Positions 18,901 through 28,327 of a stretch of DNA of 64,000 bases are shown here, in pieces. The position numbers and the translations under genes are program-made. Positions within the stretch are counted from its first letter, which is position 1. Every line of letters begins with the position of its first letter. This DNA is from Methanolobus sp. ZRKC5. Its GTDB lineage: Archaea; Halobacteriota; Methanosarcinia; Methanosarcinales; Methanosarcinaceae. The DNA is taken from positions 2,046,001 to 2,110,000 of the forward strand of contig NZ_CP151792.1 of the NCBI RefSeq assembly GCF_038446525.1. The letters run 5' to 3'. The notes under the pieces were generated by a model, which saw only the letters and a list, made by a program, of their open reading frames with translations, was not told where the DNA came from and ran no database searches.

Positions 18901-20327
18901 TATGCCACCTCCGGTGGTCTTCTGGTGTGGTGATCTGTATTCTGCTCGAAACTGTAAGCTGCCTTGATGATGGCATTCTCATCGAAGTGCTTGCCTATTA
19001 TTTGCAGTCCAACAGGCATGTCGCCTGCAAATCCACATGGTACTGAGATGGATGGTACACCTGCAAGGTTCATCGGTACCGTGTTGACATCTGAGAGGTA
19101 AAGTGAAAGTGGGTCCTCTATCTTCTCTCCTATCTTGAATGCCGGTGCTGGCATGGTTGGTGCCATAAGCACATCAACATTTGCAAGAGCCTTATCAAAG
19201 TCCTGCTTCACAAGGGTCCTTACCTTGAGTGCTTTAAGATAGTATTTGTCATGGTAACCTGCTGAAAGTGCGTAGGTTCCAAGCAATACCCTGCGCTTGA
19301 CCTCGGTTCCAAAACCTTCTGCACGGGTCTTTGATGCCATTACGTGCCAGTTTTCTCCATCTGCACGGTGTCCGAATCTGGTTCCGTCAAAACGTGCAAG
19401 GTTGGATGAGGCTTCGCTCATGGCTATAATATAATAAGATGCAAGTGCGTATTTTGTGTGTGGCATGGATACCTTCTCGTAAGTAGCTCCCATGTCCTCA
19501 AATATGCTGATGGCATTCCACACAGACTTCTCGACATCCTTGTCGATACCCTCACCGAAGTACTCATCAGGTACACCGATCTTCATTCCTTTTACATCAT
19601 CTTTCAGGGCATTGCTGTATGTGTTTTCCCTGTTGATGGATGTGCTGTCCCTTTGATCGTATCCTGCGACAACATCCATAATTGTCGCAATGTCTGCTAC
19701 ATTTGTTGCCAGAGGGCCAATTTGTTCCAGTGAGTTTGCGTAAGAGATGAGTCCGTACCTTGAGATACATCCGTAAGTTGGTTTGAGTCCCACTACGCCA
19801 CAGTAAGCTGCCGGACATCTGACCGACCCACCGGTGTCTGAGCCAAGTGATATGGGTGCCTCGCCTGCTGCAACAACAGCGGCACTGCCACCTGATGAGC
19901 CGCCTGGTACTCTGTCAAGGTCCCATGGGTTGAATGTGGGTCCGTAGCAGCTGGATTCGGTGGAAGTTCCCATGGCAAATTCATCCATGTTGGTCTTTCC
20001 GAGAATTACTGCGCCTGCTTCCTTCAATCTCTCGATAACGTGTGCATCGTATGGTGGCACGTATCCCTGCAATATCTTAGATGAACAGGTTGTGGAGAGT
20101 CCTTTTGTGGATATGTTTTCCTTAATAGCGATAGGCACTCCTGCAAGGGGTCCTTCGTGGCCGTTTGAGTCTATTTCACGAGCAACATTTATTGCCTCGT
20201 CCCATACAGTTGTGAATCCATTTATCTTACTCTTGCCGATGGCCTCGATGTAGGTTGCTGTGACCTCTTCGGCTGAAGAGTCTGCAATTCTTTGCTTTAT
20301 GTTTGAAATATCAGTCCATGCTGTCAT
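18900..20327 (-). CDS. gatA: Asp/Glu-tRNA amidotransferase subunit A
   Basis: From the ATG at 20327 (MTAWTDISNIK) the protein is 475 residues. GatA is the amidase subunit that releases ammonia from glutamine. The Ser-cisSer-Lys triad is visible as the lysine in VPIAIKENIST and the serines in VPGGSSGGSAA and SLGSDTGGSVR. A GTG two codons upstream is in frame but sits inside the binding site GAGGTG, so the ATG is preferred. Middle gene of gatCAB. Confidence 0.95.
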   Translation of the reverse strand: MTAWTDISNIKQRIADSSAEEVTATYIEAIGKSKINGFTTVWDEAINVAREIDSNGHEGPLAGVPIAIKENISTKGLSTTCSSKILQGYVPPYDAHVIERLKEAGAVILGKTNMDEFAMGTSTESSCYGPTFNPWDLDRVPGGSSGGSAAVVAAGEAPISLGSDTGGSVRCPAAYCGVVGLKPTYGCISRYGLISYANSLEQIGPLATNVADIATIMDVVAGYDQRDSTSINRENTYSNALKDDVKGMKIGVPDEYFGEGIDKDVEKSVWNAISIFEDMGATYEKVSMPHTKYALASYYIIAMSEASSNLARFDGTRFGHRADGENWHVMASKTRAEGFGTEVKRRVLLGTYALSAGYHDKYYLKALKVRTLVKQDFDKALANVDVLMAPTMPAPAFKIGEKIEDPLSLYLSDVNTVPMNLAGVPSISVPCGFAGDMPVGLQIIGKHFDENAIIKAAYSFEQNTDHHTRRPPEVA

Positions 20328-20336
20328 TTGCACACC

Positions 20337-20618
20337 TCACATGATCCTTGGGGCTTTGAAATTGCCTTCCTGCTTGTTCTCTGTGTTTGCAAGCACGTCT
20401 TCCTGTGGCATGGATGGCTTAACAACATCTTCCCTGAATACGTTCATAATGTCTGCAACATGGTATGTAGGTGGCACATCTTCGGTATCAACCTCATCGA
20501 GCTGCCCGAAATATTCCAGCACGGAGTTGAGCTTCTGCGCATAAGCATCGGATTCTTTCTCATCGATCTCGATGCGTGCGAGCCAGCCTACGTGTTCTAC
20601 TTCTTCTTTAGTGATCAT
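20337..20618 (-). CDS. gatC: Asp/Glu-tRNA amidotransferase subunit C
   Basis: The 93-residue protein is the small GatC subunit that wraps around GatA and stabilises the GatAB complex. It shows the usual start ITKEEVEHVGWLARIEI, LNSVLEYFGQLDEVDTEDVPPTYHV and the C-terminal region with LREDVVKPS-like sequence. It is the first gene of the operon and ends 9 bases before the gatA start. Confidence 0.94.
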   Translation of the reverse strand: MITKEEVEHVGWLARIEIDEKESDAYAQKLNSVLEYFGQLDEVDTEDVPPTYHVADIMNVFREDVVKPSMPQEDVLANTENKQEGNFKAPRIM

Positions 20619-20894
20619 CGTAAGTTCCTCGAATTTGAAATAGAGTAATATGTATAGATATTTAAGTGTTAGAAAAGCAAATGATTATATTAAAAATGTT
20701 GGTTAAAGAAACTGATTTTAGATTTCTTTAACCTGTCAATGCACGTAACTATTGAAACCATGAAATGGTTAATATTCATGCACAATCCTGACAGGTATAT
20801 TAGATTATATATTTTAATTGTTTGAGTAGTTCTACAGAACGGATTTTTGTTAAGTTGATGTTTTTCTTATTTCACCGTCAGCTATACAAAGATG

Positions 20895-20930
20895 GTTGTA
20901 TCTACAACTATTGTAAGTTGCACATACAAC
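20895..20930 (+). promoter_or_regulatory. Two tandem palindromes ahead of the MarR gene
   Basis: GTTGTA-TC-TACAAC (20895-20908) is a perfect palindrome. GTTGCA-CA-TACAAC (20917-20930) repeats it with one changed base. The centres are 22 bp apart, about two helical turns, so two dimers would bind the same DNA face. A TATA-like stretch lies upstream (about 20803-20815) and another just downstream (TTTAAAAAAT, about 20939-20948). MarR proteins bind such sites and often repress themselves. The rest of 20619-20894 shows no gene. Confidence 0.6.
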
Positions 20931-20971
20931 TATTAGAGTTTAAAAAATCTATTAAAGGGGAGCATAAGACT

Positions 20972-21409
20972 GTGTATACTAAATTCGTTGGAAAACACAT
21001 TTCATATCTCCACAGATATGCTCGTAGATATTATGACAAAGAATTGGAGCCCTACGGTTTTGGAGGTGCACAACTCCGTATTTTGATGCCCCTCTACAAA
21101 ATGGATGGTATTAATCAGGGATCACTTGCTCAGATAATAAAGGTAGATAAGACCACAATTGCAAGAACTATAAAAAAATTAATTGATGGTGGTTATATTT
21201 TAAGGCAGGTCGACGAAAATGATAGACGCTCATATCGTATTTTTCTGACGGAGAAAGGAAAATCAATAGAACCTGAAATGATGAAGATATTCACGAAATG
21301 GGAGGAGAATCTCTTATTCAAATTTGACGTTGATCAAAGAAAAGAGATTCTAAAATTAATTGAAATTATGCATATGAATGCATCCGATATTGTGGATGAT
21401 GCTAGTTGA
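20972..21409 (+). CDS. MarR-family transcriptional regulator
   Basis: A GTG at 20972, after AAAGGGGAG, gives 145 residues beginning VYTKFVGKHISYLHRYARR. The winged helix is clear: LAQIIKVDKTTIARTIKKLI as recognition helix and VDENDRRSYRIFLTEKGK as the wing with the MarR DRR motif. The frame is open upstream to 20822, but that part contains the palindromic operators and lacks a binding site, so it is rejected. It lies 48 bases ahead of the marker 8 gene on the same strand and may control it. The ligand is unknown. Confidence 0.85.
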   Translation: MYTKFVGKHISYLHRYARRYYDKELEPYGFGGAQLRILMPLYKMDGINQGSLAQIIKVDKTTIARTIKKLIDGGYILRQVDENDRRSYRIFLTEKGKSIEPEMMKIFTKWEENLLFKFDVDQRKEILKLIEIMHMNASDIVDDAS

Positions 21410-21457
21410 ATTTTAACTTTAAAAATACATATCATATAAATTTAAAAGGTGACGGAT

Positions 21458-22306
21458 ATGCCTCATGTAATGGAACTTTTAGGAAAGACGAGAGTTGTTG
21501 TAAAAGATGGTAAAGTGGTAGAAGTAGGGGAACCTATGGTCGATTGGTGTCCTTTATTTGATAAAATGCGTGGAATAAAAAAAATCACTAAAGATGCGGT
21601 CAGGGAAAATATGGAATTCCGCATAAAGGATTTCGGCATGTTCACAGATGATAGGATACTGGAGCATGAGGTCTTTGTTGGATTTGGGGCATCAGAAGTT
21701 ATGATGACCGGTCTTCGAAGAGACTTTCTTGATACGACAGTAACCGTTTGTGAGGGTGCAGGAACCGTTATCACCAATAACCCAACCCTTGTTCAGGGAA
21801 TGAGTGCCAGGATGTCAGGACTTGTCGAAACAGAGCCTATTGATGGTATCATCAATGGAATCGGAGAGATGGGAGGAGTTATCCTTGATCCATCTTCTGC
21901 AATTATCGACCCGGTAGCTGGTGTGGAGAAGGCAGCACAACTTGGTTATAAGAGAATTGCAGTTTCTGCCGTTGACCCAAATACTGCAAAGAAACTTCGT
22001 GAAGTTGAAGCTGAACTTGATCTGGAGCTTATAATAATCGGTGCACATACCACAGGTCTTAGCAGGGAGGATGCACTTGAACTCATTAATTATGTTGATA
22101 TCATCACAGGTTGTGCATCAAAGGCTATAAGGGATGTTATCAAGCCTCTTGCACAGGTTGGAACCGCTGTTCCCTTGTTTGCAGTAACTCAAAAAGGCAA
22201 AGAACTTCTGCTTGAACGTGCAAAGGAAGTAGAGAGTCCAATTCTTATTAATACAATGGCATTACCTGCACTTCCTGAGCACAAACAACCAAGAGGAATG
22301 ATTTGA
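21458..22306 (+). CDS. Methanogenesis marker protein 8 (DUF2099)
   Basis: From the ATG at 21458, with AAAGGTGA well spaced, the protein is 282 residues: MPHVMELLGKTRVVVKDGKVV. Further landmarks are VDWCPLFDKMRGI, EGAGTVITNNPTLVQGMSARM and ITGCASKAIRDVI. It matches the DUF2099 family, found almost only in methanogens and methane oxidisers and called methanogenesis marker 8. The biochemical function is not established. Association with a MarR regulator suggests it is controlled, perhaps by a cofactor or redox state, which is inference. Confidence 0.8.
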   Translation: MPHVMELLGKTRVVVKDGKVVEVGEPMVDWCPLFDKMRGIKKITKDAVRENMEFRIKDFGMFTDDRILEHEVFVGFGASEVMMTGLRRDFLDTTVTVCEGAGTVITNNPTLVQGMSARMSGLVETEPIDGIINGIGEMGGVILDPSSAIIDPVAGVEKAAQLGYKRIAVSAVDPNTAKKLREVEAELDLELIIIGAHTTGLSREDALELINYVDIITGCASKAIRDVIKPLAQVGTAVPLFAVTQKGKELLLERAKEVESPILINTMALPALPEHKQPRGMI

Positions 22307-22419
22307 CCATTTCTTCATTTTATTTTTCATTTTTCTCTGTGGTTCCTTCATAATTGCTTACTGGAAGGCAGAAACCTGATGGCAGAAATAGATATTTCGG
22401 TCTGTTTTTTTTTTTTTTC

Positions 22420-22613
22420 GTAACTATTCAGCCTACCACAATTAGCCTATTGATACTGATTTAATCAAAACGGAGATGTTTGCTCACTAACAACCTAAGA
22501 ATCAAAAAAGCAATCAATGGCAACAATCAAAATTAATGATCCTAATAAAATGTAGGTCTCAACTTTTTGTCAAGATTGCTATTGATAGTGTTTTTATCAG
22601 GCTGAATAGTTAC
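22420..22613 (-). mobile_element. IS66-derived MITE, type A copy 2 (194 bp)
   Basis: Its reverse complement appears identical to the copy at 3502-3695. Both ends carry the 15-bp repeat, and an 8-bp duplication TTTTTTTC flanks it (22412-22419 and 22614-22621). It lies in the non-coding gap after marker 8, so no gene is broken. Confidence 0.9.
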
Positions 22614-22889
22614 TTTTTTTCTTTCATTATTTTATTTGGTTTTTCTGGCATCAGGATTTACTTATAAGGTCATATATACCGTCTTTCATACCAGTTTTGG
22701 TTCCAAACATTTCCTATTTCTAATTTTATTTGCCTTTTTATCAGCATAGTAACAAATAGTCAATAATCCATTCTGCAAGCAAGCATGCATTATTTGATCT
22801 CTAAATAACATTATTCTTGCTAATGGTTTGAGTTTCCGGAAGCTCTCATTATTTATTTTAATAAATACTACTTGCTGCAATTACTCAAG

Positions 22890-22920
22890 TATATATCTTG
22901 TTAGTATTGTCTTACTAACA
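22890..22920 (+). promoter_or_regulatory. TATA box and perfect palindrome ahead of the RND operon
   Basis: A TATA box TATATATC lies at about 22890-22897. Right after it are the inverted half-sites TGTTAGTA (22899-22906) and TACTAACA (22913-22920), a perfect 8-bp repeat with a 6-base spacer. The palindrome covers the expected start site and ends 6 bases before the ATG of the exporter gene. This is a strong repressor-site geometry. The TrmB regulator encoded in the same operon is the obvious candidate binder. The stretch 22614-22889 otherwise holds no gene. Confidence 0.65.
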
Positions 22921-22926
22921 GTTATC

Positions 22927-25248
22927 ATGTCTGCAAAAATAATATTTGAAAAAATAGGGGCTTTTATAGAAAAATGGCCCAAGGGTATAATTCTCGTAGC
23001 TATACTCCTGATGTTCGTATCATTGCAGGGTGCAGGCCTGATAGAGCATAAGAGTGGAACTGACACTTTTGTTGAAAAAGATTCAGAGCTCTACCAGAAT
23101 TATGATCACATCTATAAGACTAATTTTGGAAGCGAAGTTGTAATGGTACTTGTAGATTCTGATGATGTAAGAGAATCTGAAGTTCTGGAAGCAATTGATG
23201 ATTTTGACGGTATTATCGAGCAGGATAAGGGCGTTGAGAATGTTGTCAGCCTTGCCTCACTGGTCAAAGATACAGCTTATTACGTGACCGGGCGTACTGA
23301 AATACCAAACAACGATGACAAAATACTGACAATTATCGATCAATTACCATCTGCTTACGTTGACCAGTTCATGCCTGACACAACACATACCATTATCATG
23401 GTTCAGATGCCTGGAAATATTGATGAGAGCAATAAACAAAGAGTTCTTTCTCAGGTTGAAAGAGCAATTGAAGTAGTTGATTTCCCGTCAGGTACTACTG
23501 CTGTTGCCACAGGTGATCCGGCATTCATGATAGCAATGTCAGAGGAAATGAGCTCAAGCCTCCAGATCATGTTACTCCTTGCTTTCATTCTGATGATATT
23601 TGCTCTGCTGGTGGTGTTCCGGCACGTCAGATGGTGTCTGATGCCAATTCCTGTGGTTCTGGTAGGTCTTGTATGGACCTTTGGAGCAATGGGTTATCTC
23701 AATATACCTATGACAATGGCATCCATGGCAGTATTCCCTATCCTTATAGGTCTTGGTGCAGACTATGCGATCCAGTTCCATAACCGTGTGGAAGAAGAAC
23801 TTGCAAAAGGTGAATGTGTCGAAGACGCCATAATCGACACAATAAAACACACCGGTCCTGCAGTGGGTGTTGCTGTTGTAGCTACGTGCCTGGGTTTCAT
23901 TGCTCTTCTCATATCCTCTGTTCCGATGATACAGGACTTTGGAAAAATGAGCCTTGTAGGGGTAATCCTTTGTTATCTTGCTGCTATGTTCGTTCTTGTT
24001 TCTGTATTGTACATACTTGACAGACGGGCTGAAAAAAAGCAGAACAGCTGCTCGGTCAAATCTACTCCTGTAAAGCAGGTAGAACCAACAGAGACTGTAA
24101 TTGGAAGAACGATCTCAAGTGTTGCGATGTTCACGGCAAAACGACCTTTGATCATCATTGCCCTGGCATCTATCCTTGCAGTTGCAGGACTGTATGCTGA
24201 TGAGCACGTAGGGGTACAGACCGAGACTAAGGATTTTGTACCGCAGGATATGCAGGCCTTGCAGGACCTGAACAAACTGACCAGTGTTATGAATGGTATA
24301 GATAATATTAACATCATTGTCAAAGCCAATAATGTTCTGGACCCGGATGTGTTGCAATGGATGGTAGATTTTTCGGAACGGGAAGAAGAGGGCAATAGTC
24401 ATATTACAGGATCAAGTAGTATCGGTTCTTTGATCGATTCAAGTTATGGTTCAATACCTTCTGATAAGGATACGATCACTTCAGTTACTGATAGTATATC
24501 CACAGTTGTCACTGATCAGTACCTGGAAGGTAGAAATCTTGCCGTAATGAACCTCCAGCTTGAGAGTGACCTTACTACAGAGCAGCTTACAACCACAATT
24601 GATCTGGTCGAGAATGACCTTGAGTGGTACACTCCACCGGCAGGGGTTTCAGTCACAATCACCGGTTCAAAGGTGATGTCAACTTCCATTATAGATGCTC
24701 TTACATCAGGAAGGACTCAGATGGGTTATCTTGGAATGGCTATCATTTTCCTTGGTATGCTTGTCATCTACAGGGACTGGTTGAAAGCCGTATCCACAAT
24801 ATTACCAATTGTAATGGTCACAGGATGGATAGGCGGTGTGATGTATCTCCTTGATATGGCATATAATCCCCTGACTGCTACGCTTGGGGCTCTTGCAATA
24901 GGTATTGGAGCCGAATTTACAATACTTATGCTTGAACGTTACTTCGAGGAACGTGATCGAGGAATGGAACCATATGATGCTATGGAAAGAGCTGCATCCT
25001 CAGTAGGACCGGCAATTATTGCATCAGGTTCTACCGTAATATTCGGTTTTTCAGCCCTCATAGTATCTTCGTTCCCAATGTTAAGCGATTTTGGAAAAGT
25101 TACGGTGATAGCTGTGGCTTTTTCATTGTTCAGTACAGTCGTTGTCCTGCCACCTATCATGGTGAATCTGGATTTGTGGAGATCAGGACGTAAAGTATCA
25201 GATAAATATTCAGATAAAAATGTAGAAATTAACAAGGTGAGTATATGA
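22927..25248 (+). CDS. RND-family (MMPL/HAE3-type) exporter
   Basis: From the ATG at 22927 (MSAKIIFEKIGAFIEKWPKG) the protein is 773 residues with two homologous halves. Each half has one membrane helix, a large outer domain and a five- to six-helix sterol-sensing-like bundle (about 215-395 and 590-745). Landmarks are GLGADYAIQFHNRVEEEL and its partner GIGAEFTILMLERYFEER, whose acidic residues carry protons. The earlier in-frame start at 22828 would span the promoter palindrome and is rejected. It overlaps the next gene by 4 bases. In archaea such pumps are thought to move lipids or hydrophobic compounds; the cargo here is unknown. Confidence 0.88.
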   Translation: MSAKIIFEKIGAFIEKWPKGIILVAILLMFVSLQGAGLIEHKSGTDTFVEKDSELYQNYDHIYKTNFGSEVVMVLVDSDDVRESEVLEAIDDFDGIIEQDKGVENVVSLASLVKDTAYYVTGRTEIPNNDDKILTIIDQLPSAYVDQFMPDTTHTIIMVQMPGNIDESNKQRVLSQVERAIEVVDFPSGTTAVATGDPAFMIAMSEEMSSSLQIMLLLAFILMIFALLVVFRHVRWCLMPIPVVLVGLVWTFGAMGYLNIPMTMASMAVFPILIGLGADYAIQFHNRVEEELAKGECVEDAIIDTIKHTGPAVGVAVVATCLGFIALLISSVPMIQDFGKMSLVGVILCYLAAMFVLVSVLYILDRRAEKKQNSCSVKSTPVKQVEPTETVIGRTISSVAMFTAKRPLIIIALASILAVAGLYADEHVGVQTETKDFVPQDMQALQDLNKLTSVMNGIDNINIIVKANNVLDPDVLQWMVDFSEREEEGNSHITGSSSIGSLIDSSYGSIPSDKDTITSVTDSISTVVTDQYLEGRNLAVMNLQLESDLTTEQLTTTIDLVENDLEWYTPPAGVSVTITGSKVMSTSIIDALTSGRTQMGYLGMAIIFLGMLVIYRDWLKAVSTILPIVMVTGWIGGVMYLLDMAYNPLTATLGALAIGIGAEFTILMLERYFEERDRGMEPYDAMERAASSVGPAIIASGSTVIFGFSALIVSSFPMLSDFGKVTVIAVAFSLFSTVVVLPPIMVNLDLWRSGRKVSDKYSDKNVEINKVSI

Positions 25249-26330
25249 TTTCACTTAAAAATGCAAAGTTGCTTACGATTGCACTCCTGTTACTTAGCTG
25301 TATGCAGGTTGTGTCTGCAAGCATAGATGAGGATGTTGTTTCAGAAATTGCAAGCGATTATTATGATGTTTACGGTTCTCCTCATTTGAAAGCTAACCTC
25401 GCCTGCGATGAAGTATTTGAGAGAGGAGAAGAAGCAGTTCTGTATGTGAACCTGATGAATGATGGTCAGGTCACAGGATACGAGGCCGACGATGATGAGA
25501 TAGAAGATGATTTCAGGGATGGTCAGATCGGTGAGGCTCTCACCAGATCGTTCATGGCAAGCGAACTTGCTTCCGACAGGGCGATTACAAAGGCTGAATC
25601 CATAACTGCAACACTTTCACTTGTTGACCAGGACACTCCTATAGATATTCAGTTAGACACATTGCTCCTGGGTTCTATAAGTTCAGGAAAATCACTTGAA
25701 GAACCTGCTGGGTTTCCAATAGAAGTATATGACAGCGCAAAGGCTGGAACCTATACTTTGAAGCTGGATGTCTCTTACAGATACCAAAAGGATTCTGCTG
25801 TCACTCCTCCATACGGTGACACATACTACTGGTACGAGGAAATGAACCAGACAATGTACATTGATGTTGTCGTTGAGGATGAACCTTATTTCAAGGTTAT
25901 AAAGACCGAGTCCGATCTCCAGGCAGGTGACAAGGAAACCATTAACATTACATATGCCAACACAGGAGACGATATCGCATATGATTGTATCGCAAGGGTA
26001 AGTGTTGTCGATCCGTTCACTACCACAGATGATGAAGCATATCTTGGTGACATGTATCCGGGGGATTCAAAGACTGCAACTTTCGAGGTAAATGTGGCAG
26101 AGGATGCTACTATTAAGCCCTACGCTATAAGCACGGAAGTAAAATATACGGATAAGCACGATGAGAGCCAGTATTCAGAAGGCCTAAAGGCAACAGTGAA
26201 CGTTGGTGCTTCCGAATCAAAGTTGAATGGAACCACTATGTTCGGTGGTGTTGTTGTTCTTGGTCTTGTCAGTACACCTCTGTATATGAGGTCTAAGAAA
26301 AAGAACAAGAAAGAAGAAAATGACAAATAA
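25245..26330 (+). CDS. COG1361-type secreted surface protein
   Basis: The 361-residue protein has a signal peptide (AKLLTIALLLLSCMQVVSA), Ig-like/CARDB-type beta domains (LKANLACDEVFERGEEAVLYVNL about 45; DLQAGDKETINITYANTGDD about 225) and a C-terminal membrane helix followed by a lysine-rich tail. It is probably anchored outside the cell by that helix. The start overlaps the exporter stop as ATGA, so translation is coupled. A fixed pairing with an RND exporter suggests a periplasm-like adaptor role, which is inference. Confidence 0.8.
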   Translation: MISLKNAKLLTIALLLLSCMQVVSASIDEDVVSEIASDYYDVYGSPHLKANLACDEVFERGEEAVLYVNLMNDGQVTGYEADDDEIEDDFRDGQIGEALTRSFMASELASDRAITKAESITATLSLVDQDTPIDIQLDTLLLGSISSGKSLEEPAGFPIEVYDSAKAGTYTLKLDVSYRYQKDSAVTPPYGDTYYWYEEMNQTMYIDVVVEDEPYFKVIKTESDLQAGDKETINITYANTGDDIAYDCIARVSVVDPFTTTDDEAYLGDMYPGDSKTATFEVNVAEDATIKPYAISTEVKYTDKHDESQYSEGLKATVNVGASESKLNGTTMFGGVVVLGLVSTPLYMRSKKKNKKEENDK

Positions 26331-26353
26331 AATGTAATTACGCAATTAGTATT

Positions 26354-27142
26354 ATGAATTCACTAATAGAATCTCTCCAGCAACTGGGTCTGACATCCTA
26401 TGAGGCAAAGGTTTTGGTCACACTTACGCAGTACGGGAGCAGGAATGCAGCGGATATCCATGCTCTTTCGGGTATCCCACGCTCTGCTGTGTATGGCGTT
26501 ATAGACCGGCTTAAGGACAGGGGATTGGTTAAAGTCCAGAATACCAAACCAATGCGATATAGGGCATATGCTCCTGATGTTATCATTGACAAATTAAAGG
26601 CGAGTTATGAGGACGCTGTGAAGTTCTCTAATGAGCAGCTTGAGACTATCTATCAGGCACAGGAAGGTAGTGTGGAAGAGGATTCTGTGTGGAATATAAG
26701 TGGTGTGAAGAATGTCAATGATAAGATTCTCCAGATGATGGAATCCGCCGATGAAGAAATCATATTTGCGTCCTCATATTCTTCTCTGAAAAAGGTGATA
26801 GAGGTCTATCCTATCATGGATTCCATAAGACAGATGATTCAGGTGAAGCTCGGTGAAGGAGTTAAGATAAAGATAACCGGCAGGGACAAGGCCCACGTTA
26901 TAGATATTGCAAAGGAGTTTTCCGGTGCTGAAATAAGGGTATATAAGGAAAAAAGCAACGTAAACCCTTTAAAGGGTGGTATACTTGTTATTGATAATGA
27001 GGAACTCCTTGTAATAACTATTAAGGATGATATAGCTCCGTTGACGCTTAATGCCACATGGTACAATGGGAAAGAGCATGTTTGCATCTTCAGACATTTC
27101 ATTGAGGCTGAATGGGATACATCGCGTCCTGTTGACGTTTGA
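26354..27142 (+). CDS. TrmB-family transcriptional regulator
   Basis: The 262-residue protein has an N-terminal winged helix (LGLTSYEAKVLVTLTQYG about 11-28; IPRSAVYGVIDRLKDRGLV as recognition helix) and a C-terminal TrmB/PLD-like ligand domain (about 110-255). It lies 23 bases after the surface protein gene, so it is likely in the exporter operon and may bind the palindrome at 22899-22920 to regulate itself. The ligand of this member is unknown. Classical TrmB proteins bind sugars. Confidence 0.85.
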   Translation: MNSLIESLQQLGLTSYEAKVLVTLTQYGSRNAADIHALSGIPRSAVYGVIDRLKDRGLVKVQNTKPMRYRAYAPDVIIDKLKASYEDAVKFSNEQLETIYQAQEGSVEEDSVWNISGVKNVNDKILQMMESADEEIIFASSYSSLKKVIEVYPIMDSIRQMIQVKLGEGVKIKITGRDKAHVIDIAKEFSGAEIRVYKEKSNVNPLKGGILVIDNEELLVITIKDDIAPLTLNATWYNGKEHVCIFRHFIEAEWDTSRPVDV

Positions 27143-27205
27143 TGTGTAATTTTGTTCAGTGCGCATAACACGGATCATGTGACTATATTTTCTGAGGTTT
27201 ATCCG

Positions 27206-27544
27206 ATGGGTATAGTAAAAATAGCTCTTAAAGCTTTGTTGAAGGAAAAGTTCTACAAGGTGCAGCTACACACAAAAACACTCTCCCTTGCAAGCAAAAG
27301 GCCAGATCTGCCTCTGTACACAAGGGTGCTTGCAGGTGGTGTTGCCATTTATGTTCTAAGCCCTATCGATCTGATTCCTGATTTTATTCCTGTCATAGGA
27401 ACTATTGATGATATAATCCTGATTCCTCTAGGGTTCCTATTGGTCAGGAAACTGATTCCTGAGTCTGTTATGATGGAATGCAGGTGTGAGGCCGAGCGGA
27501 CTCTGGGTCATAAGAACATGTCAACCAGTACTTCGGAAAACTGA
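27206..27544 (+). CDS. DUF1232 (YkvA-like) membrane protein
   Basis: From the ATG at 27206 (MGIVKIALKALLKEKFYKVQ) the protein is 112 residues with the family core TRVLAGGVAIYVLSPIDLIPDFIPVIGTIDDIILI. It has two hydrophobic helices. GAGG 10 bases upstream supports this start over the earlier in-frame one at 27152. It follows the TrmB gene on the same strand and may be the last gene of the exporter operon. Function is unknown. Confidence 0.8.
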   Translation: MGIVKIALKALLKEKFYKVQLHTKTLSLASKRPDLPLYTRVLAGGVAIYVLSPIDLIPDFIPVIGTIDDIILIPLGFLLVRKLIPESVMMECRCEAERTLGHKNMSTSTSEN

Positions 27545-27632
27545 CTTTCGTCATTAAGCTATTGATAATAATCTATATCTCATAACGGATAGTATCTTTT
27601 CTGAAGCAAGTTTCAAGGAGTTTTGAGAAAGA

Positions 27633-28310
27633 ATGGGCGAGCAAACAAATCCGTGGGAATGTATTAATGGCAAAAACATCCCGACAACAATTGAGCTTGA
27701 CCCGATAATCTACAAATACACATCTCCTGCCTGCCGTATTCTTGACATAGGTTGTGCCAACGGAAAAGTAAGTCTTCCACTGGCATTGCATGGTTATTCG
27801 GTAACCGGTGTTGATGTCAACACCGAGGTTCTGAGCATGGCAAAGTCCTCTTCAAAATCTCAGAACTGCTCGCAAATTCCATTATTTGTCAAGGGCAATG
27901 CCACAACTCTTCCCTTCCCTGACGCAAGTTTCGATGTTGCTGTAATGCAGGCTTTCCTGACTACCGTTGTCTCAAAAGACGACCGTGCCAGAATAATCCG
28001 TGAAGCGTGCAGGGTTCTGAAACCACAAGGCCATCTCTACATCGCAGATTTCGGTCAGACCTGGCATTCTAAGATCTATCGTGAACGGTACATCAATGAC
28101 CTGCCGGTGACAAAGGAGGAGGGTTCGATCGTTGCTTATGATGAGGTAACCGGGGAAGTTGCTTATATTGCTCATCATTTCACTGAGAAGGAGCTTGTTC
28201 TTTTGTTGATTGAGAACGGGTTTGAGGTTGAGTATTTCAAGAATGATGAGTTTGTGACGAGGACTGGGAAAAGGGTGAATGGGTTTATTATAGTAGCCAC
28301 AAAATTATGA
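27633..28310 (+). CDS. Class I SAM-dependent methyltransferase
   Basis: The 225-residue protein has the Rossmann-fold methyltransferase motif I ILDIGCANGKVSLPLA (about 31-46), motif II VTGVDVN and post-motifs TTLPFPDASFDVAVMQAFL and CRVLKPQGHLYIADF. The length and absence of extra domains fit a small-molecule methyltransferase, but the substrate cannot be read from sequence. It converges with another methyltransferase gene, the stops being only 17 bases apart. The two are different subfamilies. Confidence 0.8.
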   Translation: MGEQTNPWECINGKNIPTTIELDPIIYKYTSPACRILDIGCANGKVSLPLALHGYSVTGVDVNTEVLSMAKSSSKSQNCSQIPLFVKGNATTLPFPDASFDVAVMQAFLTTVVSKDDRARIIREACRVLKPQGHLYIADFGQTWHSKIYRERYINDLPVTKEEGSIVAYDEVTGEVAYIAHHFTEKELVLLLIENGFEVEYFKNDEFVTRTGKRVNGFIIVATKL

Positions 28311-28327
28311 GCTTCTTGTTATCTTTA

